In this document: in pieces, positions 26,031-34,148 of the stretch | How positions within the stretch are numbered: position 1 is the stretch's first letter | Layout: the number at the start of each line of letters is the position of its first letter | Assembly: GCA_022768065.1 (NCBI GenBank) | Contig: JALELS010000028.1 | Location: 1 to 49,378, forward strand | Source: Ruminococcus sp. | GTDB lineage: Bacteria; Bacillota; Clostridia; Oscillospirales; Acutalibacteraceae | DNA: 49,378 bases | Reading direction: 5' to 3' | Position numbers and translations under genes: made by a program | The notes under the pieces: generated by a model | The model's database searches: none | What the model was told of the DNA's origin: nothing | Seen by the model: the letters and a program-made list of their open reading frames with translations, nothing else

Positions 26031-26709
26031 AAGCTCGGCTGTTTCTTGCAGTGTTGCGCTTTTGGATAATGGGATACTTATAGGCGAAGAGTTTACAAAT
26101 GTTAAACTGACACACAGCGAAACCCTTATGCCTATGGTGAAAAATATACTTGATAATACCAAAACCGATATTGGCTCGGTAGATGTATTTTCCGTTTCAA
26201 ACGGCCCCGGCTCTTTTACAGGGGTCAGAATCGGTGTGGCTGCCGTAAAAGGTATGGCTGACGGAGCCGACAAGCCTTGTCTCGGCATTTCAACGCTTGA
26301 GACGATAGCGTATCCTTTTTTTGACAGGAACTGTATAGTTTGCTCTCTTATGGACGCAAGATGCTCTCAGGTGTATACGGCGCTTTTTGAGAACGGCAAA
26401 AGATTGACTCCCGACAGTGCAATGCTCATATCGGAATTGGCGGACAGTTTAAAAAGTATAGATAAGCCCGTTATATTTGCCGGTGACGGCGCCGCAGTAA
26501 CCTATGAAAAGCTTTCGGGCAGCTTTGACAATATTATCTTGGCGGATGCACAATACAGGTATCAGCGTGCGTCGAGTACGGCTTTTCTGACGGAAAAATA
26601 TATTTATTCAGGTACAACACCGGTCAGTGCCGATGAGCTTTTACCGGTTTATTTAAGACTGCCTCAGGCAGAGAGAGAATTAAAAAAGAAAAAGGAGCTA
26701 AAGAAATGA
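26011..26709 (+). CDS. tsaB: tRNA threonylcarbamoyladenosine biosynthesis protein TsaB
   Basis: A 232-residue ASKHA-fold protein that pairs with TsaD in t6A synthesis. MKILSVESSAVSCSVALL is the phosphate-binding hairpin region, HSETLMPMV and SNGPGSFTGVRIGVAAVKG are the most conserved segments. The ATG at 26011 gives the standard N-terminus; an in-frame ATG at 25999 would add four residues. It overlaps tsaE and, by ATGA, rpiB. The rimI and tsaD genes that often follow tsaB are replaced here by rpiB and upp. Confidence 0.95.
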   Translation: MKILSVESSAVSCSVALLDNGILIGEEFTNVKLTHSETLMPMVKNILDNTKTDIGSVDVFSVSNGPGSFTGVRIGVAAVKGMADGADKPCLGISTLETIAYPFFDRNCIVCSLMDARCSQVYTALFENGKRLTPDSAMLISELADSLKSIDKPVIFAGDGAAVTYEKLSGSFDNIILADAQYRYQRASSTAFLTEKYIYSGTTPVSADELLPVYLRLPQAERELKKKKELKK

Positions 26710-27146
26710 CGGTTTATTTAGGAGCAGATCACGGCGGATTTGAATTGAAAGAGGCATTAAAAAAACATCTTGATGCAGAGGGCTATAAAACAGTTGACTG
26801 CGGAACGGATTCTACGCAATCGGTAGATTACGCACCGATTGCCGAAAAGACGTGCTTGGGTGTTTTAGCTGACGAGGGCGGCCTCGGTATTTTATGCTGC
26901 GGTACCGGTATAGGTATGTCTATGGCGGCAAATAAAGTCAAGGGCATACGCGCGGCTTGCTGCTCCGACTATTTCAGTGCTAAATACACAAGACTTCACA
27001 ATAATGCTAACATTCTTTGCCTCGGTGGCAGGGTAGTAGGTGCGGGTCTCGCTGCGGAGTTGACCGATGTGTTTTTAAAAACCGAATTTGAGGGCGGTCG
27101 TCACCAAAGAAGAATTGATCAGATAACCGAAATTGAAAACAAATAA
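26706..27146 (+). CDS. rpiB: Ribose-5-phosphate isomerase B
   Basis: A 146-residue RpiB/LacAB-family isomerase that interconverts ribose 5-phosphate and ribulose 5-phosphate. YLGADHGGFELKEALKKHL is the family N-terminus, the active-site Cys lies in CCGTGIGMSMAANK and the phosphate-binding HNNANILCLGGRVVG follows. Together with the split transketolase at 17-19 kb it gives the window part of the non-oxidative pentose phosphate route. It starts inside the tsaB stop (ATGA). Confidence 0.95.
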   Translation: MTVYLGADHGGFELKEALKKHLDAEGYKTVDCGTDSTQSVDYAPIAEKTCLGVLADEGGLGILCCGTGIGMSMAANKVKGIRAACCSDYFSAKYTRLHNNANILCLGGRVVGAGLAAELTDVFLKTEFEGGRHQRRIDQITEIENK

Positions 27147-27153
27147 AAAAATC

Positions 27154-27182
27154 TTGTCTTTTCCTGACGGCTGTTATATAAT
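27154..27182 (+). promoter_or_regulatory. Promoter of upp
   Basis: TTGTCT (27154-27159), a 17-base spacer and TATAAT (27177-27182), 34 bases before the upp start. Confidence 0.7.
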
Positions 27183-27215
27183 ATTTTAGAAAATTTAAAT
27201 TATTGGAGGCTAATT

Positions 27216-27845
27216 ATGGGTAAGGTTACTATTACCAACCATCCGCTTATTCAGCACAAACTGACGCTGCTCCGTGATAAAAATACCGGTTCTAAAGAAT
27301 TCAGAGCACTTGTTTCAGAGATAGCAACGCTTATGTGCTATGAGGCTACTCGCGATCTTCCTCTTGAGGAAGTTGAAATCGAAACTCCCATTGCCATTGC
27401 TAAGGCTAAAGTTATTTCGGGTAAAAAACTCGCTTTCGTTCCGATACTCAGAGCCGGAACCGGAATGCTTGACGGCGTTTTGGCTCTTGTCCCGTCGGCG
27501 AAGGTAGGTCATATCGGTATGTATCGTGATCCGGTTACGGTAAAACCCGTTCCGTATTATTGTAAATTGCCGTCCGATATATCAGAGCGCGAAGTAATCG
27601 TGCTTGATCCTATGCTTGCAACAGGCGGTTCGGCAATCGACGCAATAGATCAGATAAAGACTTTCCATCCGAAGTCAATTAAATTCATGGGTATAATTGC
27701 CGCTCCCGAGGGCCTTGAAGCTCTTACTACGGCTCATCCCGATGTAGATATTTTCTGCGCTGCTCTTGATGAGAGACTTAATGAGCACAGCTACATTATT
27801 CCCGGTCTCGGCGATGCCGGCGACAGAATATTCGGCACAAAGTAA
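27216..27845 (+). CDS. upp: Uracil phosphoribosyltransferase
   Basis: A 209-residue salvage enzyme joining uracil and PRPP to make UMP. The N-terminal [21 protein letters not shown] is highly typical, [12 protein letters not shown] is the PRPP-binding loop, and [16 protein letters not shown] is the uracil-binding C-terminus. The length matches the family. GGAGG precedes the ATG. It has its own promoter; a hairpin at 27876-27917 follows and may end the transcript. Confidence 0.98.
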   Translation: MGKVTITNHPLIQHKLTLLRDKNTGSKEFRALVSEIATLMCYEATRDLPLEEVEIETPIAIAKAKVISGKKLAFVPILRAGTGMLDGVLALVPSAKVGHIGMYRDPVTVKPVPYYCKLPSDISEREVIVLDPMLATGGSAIDAIDQIKTFHPKSIKFMGIIAAPEGLEALTTAHPDVDIFCAALDERLNEHSYIIPGLGDAGDRIFGTK

Positions 27846-27875
27846 TTTACGCCTAAAATAATTTAAGAATATTTG

Positions 27876-27917
27876 TCCCTCCTTTGTCATATCAATTATT
27901 GATAGACTAAGGAGGGA
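27876..27917 (+). promoter_or_regulatory. Hairpin enclosing the spoIIID ribosome site
   Basis: TCCCTCCTT (27876-27884) pairs with AAGGAGGGA (27909-27917), which is the Shine-Dalgarno site of spoIIID. Inside, GTC/GAC and TATCA/TGATA extend the stem. The T-rich bases after it (27918-27925) mean the same hairpin could also act as the upp terminator. If spoIIID is transcribed through it, translation should be repressed until the stem is opened. Confidence 0.6.
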
Positions 27918-27923
27918 TTTGTT

Positions 27924-28196
27924 TTGAATGATACTGTTGAAGAACGCGCTGTAATATTGGGAGAATATATTGTTGAAAACAGAGCCACCGTAAGAGCCGC
28001 AGCTAAAGTGTTTTCGGTGAGCAAATCAACAGTACATATGGATGTTGCCGAACGGCTGAGGAGGATAAACCCGGCTTTATATACAGAGGTAAGGGAAGTT
28101 TTAGAGGTTAACAAGGCCGAACGTCATATAAGGGGCGGTCAAGCGACAAAACAAAAATATCTTGCGGAGAAAAAACATTTAAATTGTGATTTTTAA
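27924..28196 (+). CDS. spoIIID: Sporulation transcription factor SpoIIID
   Basis: A 90-residue DNA-binding protein that controls mother-cell genes after engulfment in spore formers. The helix-turn-helix TVRAAAKVFSVSKSTVHMDV is at about residues 23-42, followed by the basic C-terminal extension (RHIRGGQATKQKYL) that SpoIIID also uses to contact DNA. The start is TTG, 8 bases after the GGAGG at 27911-27915. The stop codon forms the first bases of the terminator stem at 28194. Confidence 0.97.
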   Translation: MNDTVEERAVILGEYIVENRATVRAAAKVFSVSKSTVHMDVAERLRRINPALYTEVREVLEVNKAERHIRGGQATKQKYLAEKKHLNCDF

Positions 28197-28231
28197 GCGG
28201 TTTTTATACCGCTTATTTTTTTGTTTTTTTT
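28194..28231 (+). terminator. Intrinsic terminator of spoIIID
   Basis: The stem TAAGCGGT (28194-28201) / ACCGCTTA (28208-28215) is followed by a long T run to 28231. The TAA is the spoIIID stop codon. A TTGACA at 28231-28236 just after the T run may be the -35 of the next gene, with a poor -10. Confidence 0.9.
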
Positions 28232-28284
28232 TGACACATAATATGTTATACTATCATAAGACCAATTAAAGGAAGTGTATATCT

Positions 28285-29241
28285 TTGAGAACGCTTGATC
28301 TTGTAGTTCCTTGTTTTAACGAACAGGAGTCTTTGCCGCTCTTTTTAAAAGCGGTAAAAGATGTCAAAGATAAAATGAACGATGTTACGGTAAGGTTTAT
28401 TTTTGTTAACGACGGCAGCCGCGACAATACACTCGGTTTACTGCGCGATTACGCGGAAAAATATGATTATGTAAAATATATTTCTTTTTCGCGCAATTTC
28501 GGCAAAGAAGCCGCCATGCTTGCCGGTATGAAGATGTCGGACGCGGAATATGTCGGAATTTTGGATGCCGATTTGCAGCACTCTCCGGATTTGATTCCGG
28601 ATATGATGAACGCACTTATTAACGAAGATTACGATATAGCGGCCGCAAGGCGTATAGACAGAAAAGGCGAGGCAAAGCTTAAAAGCGTTTTCTCAAAGCA
28701 GTTTTATAAACTTATCAATAAAATTTCGGACACAGGCATTGAGGACGGCGCACAGGATTTCAGAATAATGAAGCGCAAGGTTGTAGATGCAATTATTTCT
28801 ATGCCGGAATATAACAGATTTTCCAAAGGCATATTCAGTTGGGTAGGATTTAAGACTAAATGGTTTGAACATGAGAACAGCAGCCGCGTGGCAGGTGAGA
28901 CGAAATGGTCGTTTTGGAAATTGCTGCGATACGCGCTTGACGGTATTATAGGATTTTCGACCGCCCCTTTGAAAATATCGCTGTATATAGGTTCTGTATT
29001 CAGCCTTATCGGTATAATTTATGCAATTTATATTTTTATACGTACTTTGATTCACGGCTCCGACGTACCCGGATATCCTTCATTGATATGTGCCGTGTTT
29101 GTTATAGGAGGGCTTATACTGCTGTCTCTCGGCGTAGCGGGTGAGTATATTTCGCGAATCTATCTTGAAGTGAAAAACCGCCCTATATATATTGTCGATG
29201 AAACCAACATTATTCCTAAAATTAATGAAAAAAATCAGTAA
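28285..29241 (+). CDS. GT2-family glycosyltransferase with two C-terminal membrane segments
   Basis: A 318-residue glycosyltransferase of the DPM1/GtrB type. The GT-A domain (residues 1-225) has VVPCFNEQESL, FVNDGSRDNT, FSRNFGKEAAMLAG and the nucleotide-metal site LDADLQHSP. Two membrane helices follow (about 232-258 and 268-292), then NRPIYIVDE, a pattern of enzymes that put a sugar on undecaprenyl phosphate for wall or polymer decoration. The sugar is unknown. The start is TTG with AAAGGAAG upstream. Confidence 0.88.
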   Translation: MRTLDLVVPCFNEQESLPLFLKAVKDVKDKMNDVTVRFIFVNDGSRDNTLGLLRDYAEKYDYVKYISFSRNFGKEAAMLAGMKMSDAEYVGILDADLQHSPDLIPDMMNALINEDYDIAAARRIDRKGEAKLKSVFSKQFYKLINKISDTGIEDGAQDFRIMKRKVVDAIISMPEYNRFSKGIFSWVGFKTKWFEHENSSRVAGETKWSFWKLLRYALDGIIGFSTAPLKISLYIGSVFSLIGIIYAIYIFIRTLIHGSDVPGYPSLICAVFVIGGLILLSLGVAGEYISRIYLEVKNRPIYIVDETNIIPKINEKNQ

Positions 29242-29247
29242 AAAGCC

Positions 29248-29276
29248 TTGTAAATATTGACTTTTTTAGATATAAT
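29248..29276 (+). promoter_or_regulatory. Promoter of ileS
   Basis: TTGTAA (29248-29253), a 17-base spacer and TATAAT (29271-29276). The leader to the start codon is only about 43 bases, too short for a T-box. Confidence 0.65.
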
Positions 29277-29325
29277 CTAAATATTATGGCTTTAATAATC
29301 GCGCTCTGAAAGGGGAAAAAATAAA

Positions 29326-32300
29326 GTGGCAGATGAAAAAAATATGTTCGTTGATATGGAACATGAAGTCATGGACTTCTGGGAAAAGGAAAAATGCTTT
29401 GAAAAGCTCCGCGAAAAGAACCGCGGCCATAAAATGTTCCGTTTTGTTGACGGTCCTATAACAGCTAATAACCCCATGGGTATACACCATGCATGGGGCA
29501 GAAGTATAAAAGATATTTTTATTCGTTACCATGCAATGCAAGGCTGTGATTGCCGTTATCAAAACGGATTTGATTCACAGGGCCTTTGGGTTGAGGTTGA
29601 GGTTGAAAAAGCTCTCGGCTTCAAGACTAAAAAAGATATCGAAAACTACGGTATGGACAAGTTTACAAAAGCTTGTAAAGACCGTGTTAAGCATTTTTCG
29701 GGAATTATTACCGAGCAGTCCAAACGTCTCGGCCAATGGATGGATTGGGATAATTCTTACTATACAAACACCGATGAAAACATAGCCGGCATTTGGTATT
29801 TCCTTAAAAAATGTGATGAGCACGGATGGATTCAGCGTGAGTATAAGCCTATGCCTTGGTGTCCGAGATGCGGAACTTCGCTTTCCGAACACGAAATGAC
29901 CGGCTCATACAAAATGATGACGCATAATTCGGTTTACTTTAAGCTCCCCATTAAAGAAATTCCCTCTAAAATGCTTGTTTGGACAACAACTCCCTGGACG
30001 CTTTCTTCTAATGTTGCGCTTGCGGTTAATCCTGAAATTGACTATGTCGAAGTTAAAGTAAAAAGCGACGAAAAGACATTGATTCTCGCAAAGAATGCAA
30101 TAGGTCATCTCGGCGATGATAAAGTTGAGGTACTTCGTGCATTTAAGGGTTCTGAGCTTGTAGGTTATCACTACGAGACATGTTTCCCGGATATTCCCGC
30201 TCAGAACGGTATAGACCATAAAATTGTTGCTTGGGAAGATGTTGCTGCCGATGAAGGTACCGGTATAGTCCATATAGCTCCCGGATGCGGTGTCGAGGAC
30301 TTCGAGCTTGGTGAAAGACTCGGTCTTGCAAAGGTTATGCCTATAGACGATATGGGCATATATCTTGACGGCTTCGGTTGGATGACCGGAAAAGACAGCC
30401 ATACTGTTGCCGATGAGGTGTTTGAGCATCTTAAAGAGGCTGACAAGCTCTATAAGGTTGAGCCGCATGAGCACAGCTATCCCGTATGCTGGAGATGTAA
30501 ATCGGAGGTTGTGTTCAGACTTGTACCGGCTTGGTACATCAGAACAGATGAGATACGTCCGAAGCTTATCGAAGCCGCCAATACCGTTAAGTGGGAACCT
30601 GCTTCAAACGGCAAACGTATGAACGACTGGTTAAATAATATGGGAGACTGGAATATATCCCGTAAACGTTATTACGGTATGCCGCTTCCGTTTTATCCTT
30701 GCGATTGCGGCCATGTAACCGTTGTTGGTTCTAAAGAAGAGCTTCGTTCTCTTGCGGTAGATCCTAAGCTTGTTGACGAATTACCCGAGCTTCACAGACC
30801 TTGGGTAGATAAGATTAAAATTAAATGTCCGCATTGCGGTAAAGAGGTTTCGCGTGTATCGGAAATCGGTGATGTTTGGCTTGACGCCGGCATTGTTCCA
30901 TACTCAACACTCGGCTATTTCCGCGATAAAGAAGAGTGGAAAAAGAACTTCCCTGCAGAGTGGGTTACCGAAATGCATGAGCAGGTAAGACTTTGGTTCT
31001 ATTCACAGTTGTTTATGAGCGTCGTGCTCGAAGGCAAAGCTCCTTATGAGAGAGTTCTTACAAACAGCGCCGTAATAGCCGAAGACGGAAGAAAGTTCTC
31101 AAAAACCGGATTTATGATTAAATTCGATGAGGCGGCTGAAAAGATAGGTGCCGACACAATACGTTATTTGTATGCAGGCGCTCCTGTGTCAAACGACGTT
31201 CGTTTCGGTTACAATCTTGGCGACGAGGCGAGAAGGAAGCTTCTTTCGTATTGGAATATTTATACATTCTTTGAGACATACGCAAAAATCGACAAGCCCA
31301 ATTTTGAAAATTACACTCCGGACAAGTCCGCTATGACTCCTACGGATATATGGCTTGTTGTTCGCACCAATGAATTCCTCAAAAAGGCTAAAGCGCTTTA
31401 TGATGATTATAAAGTTTATATGCTTGTAAAAGAATTTGAGGTATTTGTTGACGATATATCAAATTGGTATATAAGAACAAACCGTCGTCGTTTCTGGAAA
31501 ACCGGTGATGAAAAAGATAAGATGACTGCTTATTGGGTACTTTATTATGCACTTAATACCGCAACTCTTGTTATGTCACCTGTTATTCCGTTTATGACAG
31601 AGCATATCTGGCAGAACTTTACGAGAAAAGTTATGCCTTCGTCACCGATCTCCGTGCATCTCTGCGATTGGCCGAAGCCGATAGAGGGATTTGAGGATGA
31701 CGGTATAGTTGAAAAAACGGCTGTTTCAAGAGAGATAATAGCTACCGCTATGAGACTTCGCAATGAGCAGCAGCTCAAGGTTCGCCAGCCTCTTTCAACT
31801 CTTTATGTTTGCTGTGACAGCGAAACCGCAAATAAAATAGGCGTATTTGAAAAGATAATACTTGATGAGCTTAACATTAAGAATATTAAATATATTGATG
31901 ATGTTAATGTTCTTGAGGATAAATATCTGACCGTAAACTTTAAGGTAGCCGGTGCTGTTCTCAAGCAGAATGTCAACAAGATGAAGCAGACTCTTGAAAC
32001 GCTTTCGGGGGATGATATGTCAAAGCTTGTTTCTGCGGTTGAACAGGGAAATGAATTTTCCGTTCCCGGTTGGAACGAAAAATTTGCCGCTGATATATTC
32101 AGTGTTCAGACAAAAACTAAAGAAGGTATTGTATCTGCCGAGCTTCAGAACGATAAGGGCGTTGTAGCATTGGATACCGTACTTACCGAGGAACTCATAA
32201 AAGAGGGCTTGGTGCGTGATACGGTCAGACAGTGTCAGCTTATAAGAAAAGAAGCCGGATATGAGGTAGAGCAGAGAGTTAAAATGGCAATTGAGTCTCT

Positions 32301-32463
32301 TGACACGGCCGTTATTGAGGCTCTCAGCGAAAAGACCGAATATATCAAGTCGGAGCTTCTTGCCGATGAACTTATCCTCGGCGGAACTCTTTCTGACGCA
32401 GATCTTACCAAAGAAGTTGAGATTGGCGACGGCAAAGTTAAATTAGCGGTCGCAAAAGCATAA
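29326..32463 (+). CDS. ileS: Isoleucyl-tRNA synthetase, type 2-like, with GXHH signature
   Basis: A 1045-residue class I synthetase that charges tRNA-Ile. FVDGPITANNPMGIHHAWGR (41-59) is the active-site entry, where the usual HXGH is replaced by G52-I53-H54-H55. The second signature is KFSKT in place of KMSKS. The editing domain (VWTTTPWTLSSNVALAVNP), zinc-type cysteine pairs (CPRCGTS, CPHCGKE) and the anticodon-binding region (WYIRTNRRRFWKTG) are present. Length and editing domain fit the IleRS type 2 group. The start is GTG, behind AAAGGGG. A DUF1858 gene follows 15 bases later. Confidence 0.93.
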   Translation: MADEKNMFVDMEHEVMDFWEKEKCFEKLREKNRGHKMFRFVDGPITANNPMGIHHAWGRSIKDIFIRYHAMQGCDCRYQNGFDSQGLWVEVEVEKALGFKTKKDIENYGMDKFTKACKDRVKHFSGIITEQSKRLGQWMDWDNSYYTNTDENIAGIWYFLKKCDEHGWIQREYKPMPWCPRCGTSLSEHEMTGSYKMMTHNSVYFKLPIKEIPSKMLVWTTTPWTLSSNVALAVNPEIDYVEVKVKSDEKTLILAKNAIGHLGDDKVEVLRAFKGSELVGYHYETCFPDIPAQNGIDHKIVAWEDVAADEGTGIVHIAPGCGVEDFELGERLGLAKVMPIDDMGIYLDGFGWMTGKDSHTVADEVFEHLKEADKLYKVEPHEHSYPVCWRCKSEVVFRLVPAWYIRTDEIRPKLIEAANTVKWEPASNGKRMNDWLNNMGDWNISRKRYYGMPLPFYPCDCGHVTVVGSKEELRSLAVDPKLVDELPELHRPWVDKIKIKCPHCGKEVSRVSEIGDVWLDAGIVPYSTLGYFRDKEEWKKNFPAEWVTEMHEQVRLWFYSQLFMSVVLEGKAPYERVLTNSAVIAEDGRKFSKTGFMIKFDEAAEKIGADTIRYLYAGAPVSNDVRFGYNLGDEARRKLLSYWNIYTFFETYAKIDKPNFENYTPDKSAMTPTDIWLVVRTNEFLKKAKALYDDYKVYMLVKEFEVFVDDISNWYIRTNRRRFWKTGDEKDKMTAYWVLYYALNTATLVMSPVIPFMTEHIWQNFTRKVMPSSPISVHLCDWPKPIEGFEDDGIVEKTAVSREIIATAMRLRNEQQLKVRQPLSTLYVCCDSETANKIGVFEKIILDELNIKNIKYIDDVNVLEDKYLTVNFKVAGAVLKQNVNKMKQTLETLSGDDMSKLVSAVEQGNEFSVPGWNEKFAADIFSVQTKTKEGIVSAELQNDKGVVALDTVLTEELIKEGLVRDTVRQCQLIRKEAGYEVEQRVKMAIESLDTAVIEALSEKTEYIKSELLADELILGGTLSDADLTKEVEIGDGKVKLAVAKA

Positions 32464-32478
32464 TCGGAGGTTTTAATT

Positions 32479-32688
32479 ATGACAGAAATCAATAAAGATA
32501 TGACAATCGGCGACATCCTTGACGCTGAGAGAGATACAGCACCTTTTTTCCTTGAAATGGGTATGCATTGCTTAGGTTGCCCCGCATCGCGCGGCGAAAC
32601 AGTAGAGCAGGCTTGCATGGTTCACGGCGTTGACCCGGACATACTTGTTGAGAATATCAACGAATTTTTAAAAGGAAAAAATAACTGA
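32479..32688 (+). CDS. DUF1858 domain protein (small disulfide/redox-type)
   Basis: A 69-residue protein with the DUF1858 pattern: ITKDMTIGDIL-like N-terminus (INKDMTIGDILDAE), FFLEMGMHCLGCPAS with the conserved CXXC, then ETVEQACMVHGVD and a terminal helix. The family accompanies hybrid-cluster and redox proteins and is thought to form a redox disulfide or metal site, but its job is not known. CGGAGG precedes the ATG. It sits in the ileS transcript ahead of a hairpin. Confidence 0.85.
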   Translation: MTEINKDMTIGDILDAERDTAPFFLEMGMHCLGCPASRGETVEQACMVHGVDPDILVENINEFLKGKNN

Positions 32689-32693
32689 TTTAA

Positions 32694-32720
32694 AAAGGCT
32701 GTGCTCAAAACACAGCCTTT
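32694..32720 (+). terminator. Hairpin, probable weak terminator
   Basis: AAAGGCTGTG (32694-32703) pairs with CACAGCCTTT (32711-32720). The T tract is only three bases long, so termination may be partial. Confidence 0.6.
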
Positions 32721-32734
32721 AAATTACGGTAATT

Positions 32735-33415
32735 ATGATTAACTTAACTCCTCGTTTGCTGAAAACAGCCGAATTGATAACTCCGTGCAAAAAGCTTGCC
32801 GATGTCGGAACCGATCACGCATACATACCGGTTTATGCGCTTCAAAATAAGCTTGCGGAAACTGTTGTGGCTTGTGATATAAATAAGGGACCGCTGAATA
32901 ATGCGGCAAAAACCGTTAAACAATATGGTTTTGAAGATAGAGTGGTTTTGCGGCTTTCCGACGGACTTGAAAATATTAAAGAAACCGAGGCCGACGCTGT
33001 TGTTATAGCTGGTATGGGTGGTGAGCTTATAGCCAAAATAATCGGCGACGCACCATGGCTTAAAAATAATAAACAGATTATTATGCAGCCAATGACTCAT
33101 TTTGAAGATTTGAGGGCTTTTTTGTGCGATAACGGTTATAAAATTACAAAGGAAACGGTTGTAAGAGAAGGTAAAAGACTGTATCTTGCACTGTCCGCCG
33201 AATATACCGAAGAAGGGGCTGACTTTGGCGAGTGGTACTTCTATGTCGGAAATCTGGTTTACAGCAATAATCCGGATGAAATTGAATTTTGCAATAAAAT
33301 TGTAAGCAGGCTTGAAAAAAAGTATACGGCACTTAAAAATTCCGGTTATGATGCAAACAAAATAGGTGAAATTTTGGAGGAAATTAAATATGAGCAGGCT
33401 AAGCGAAATATATGA
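32735..33415 (+). CDS. trmK: tRNA (adenine-N1)-methyltransferase TrmK
   Basis: A 226-residue SAM-dependent methyltransferase of the TrmK (DUF633) family, making m1A22 in tRNA of Gram-positive bacteria. LADVGTDHAYIPVYAL (near residues 20-36) is motif I with its characteristic TDHA, followed by VACDINKGPLNNA, the acidic SAM ribose site, and VIAGMGGELI, the catalytic-loop motif. A coiled C-terminal part ends the protein. No good Shine-Dalgarno is visible before the ATG. The next gene starts 26 bases before its stop, as in many Firmicutes. Confidence 0.95.
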   Translation: MINLTPRLLKTAELITPCKKLADVGTDHAYIPVYALQNKLAETVVACDINKGPLNNAAKTVKQYGFEDRVVLRLSDGLENIKETEADAVVIAGMGGELIAKIIGDAPWLKNNKQIIMQPMTHFEDLRAFLCDNGYKITKETVVREGKRLYLALSAEYTEEGADFGEWYFYVGNLVYSNNPDEIEFCNKIVSRLEKKYTALKNSGYDANKIGEILEEIKYEQAKRNI

Positions 33416-34136
33416 TTATATCGACAGTTTTGCACCGTTTTCTTCACAGCTTGAGTGGGATAACAGCGGTATTTTGGTGAATTGCGGCAACTGTGATGTT
33501 TCAAAGGCTTTGGTTACGCTTGATATTACTGCAGAAGTTTTAGAAGAAGCGATTAACGGAAAGTATGACCTTATTGTTTCCCACCATCCGATAATTTTCG
33601 GTTCTCTGTCAGCACTTACCGAAAGAATACCGGCGGCAATTTGCTTTAAAAACGGTATATCGGTTATTTCCGCTCACACAAACTACGATTTATCACCTAT
33701 TGGTGTAAATAAGGTTTTGGCACAAAAACTGAATTTGCATAATGTTGTTTCAAGTAATGACAACTGCTTTATGTTAGGTGAGCTTGATAAACCGATGACT
33801 TCGGACTTGTTCTCGGAATACGTGAGCAAATGCCTTTCGGCGCACCTTAGATATAATGACTGTATAAAAGAAATAAAGACTGTTGCGGTTTGCGGCGGTG
33901 CAGGCTCGGATTTTGTATCGGATGCCAAAAAAAGCGGTGCCGATGCGCTTGTTACTGGTGACGGAAAATATCATGAGTTTCTGGATGCAACCGATAAAGA
34001 AATATTGCTTGTTTCTGCCGGACATTATGAGACCGAATTTCCGGCTGTGGTGAGTTTGTGTAATTTACTTGGGGCTAAGTTTAAAGACATACAATTTAAA
34101 GTTGCGGAGCAAAAAACTCCGATTAAGAATATTTGA
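33390..34136 (+). CDS. NIF3-like dinuclear metal-centre protein
   Basis: A 248-residue member of the NIF3/YqfO/YbgI family. HHPIIF (near residue 63) and HTNYD supply the first metal ligands and GHYETE near the C-terminus the last. The family forms hexameric toroids with two metals per subunit; it has been linked to GTP cyclohydrolase-like activity and regulation, but its role stays uncertain. The ATG at 33390 is chosen for the GGAGG at 33376-33380. The trmK-NIF3 pairing with overlap is conserved in Firmicutes. Confidence 0.93.
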   Translation: MSRLSEIYDYIDSFAPFSSQLEWDNSGILVNCGNCDVSKALVTLDITAEVLEEAINGKYDLIVSHHPIIFGSLSALTERIPAAICFKNGISVISAHTNYDLSPIGVNKVLAQKLNLHNVVSSNDNCFMLGELDKPMTSDLFSEYVSKCLSAHLRYNDCIKEIKTVAVCGGAGSDFVSDAKKSGADALVTGDGKYHEFLDATDKEILLVSAGHYETEFPAVVSLCNLLGAKFKDIQFKVAEQKTPIKNI

Positions 34137-34148
34137 GGAATTATCAGT

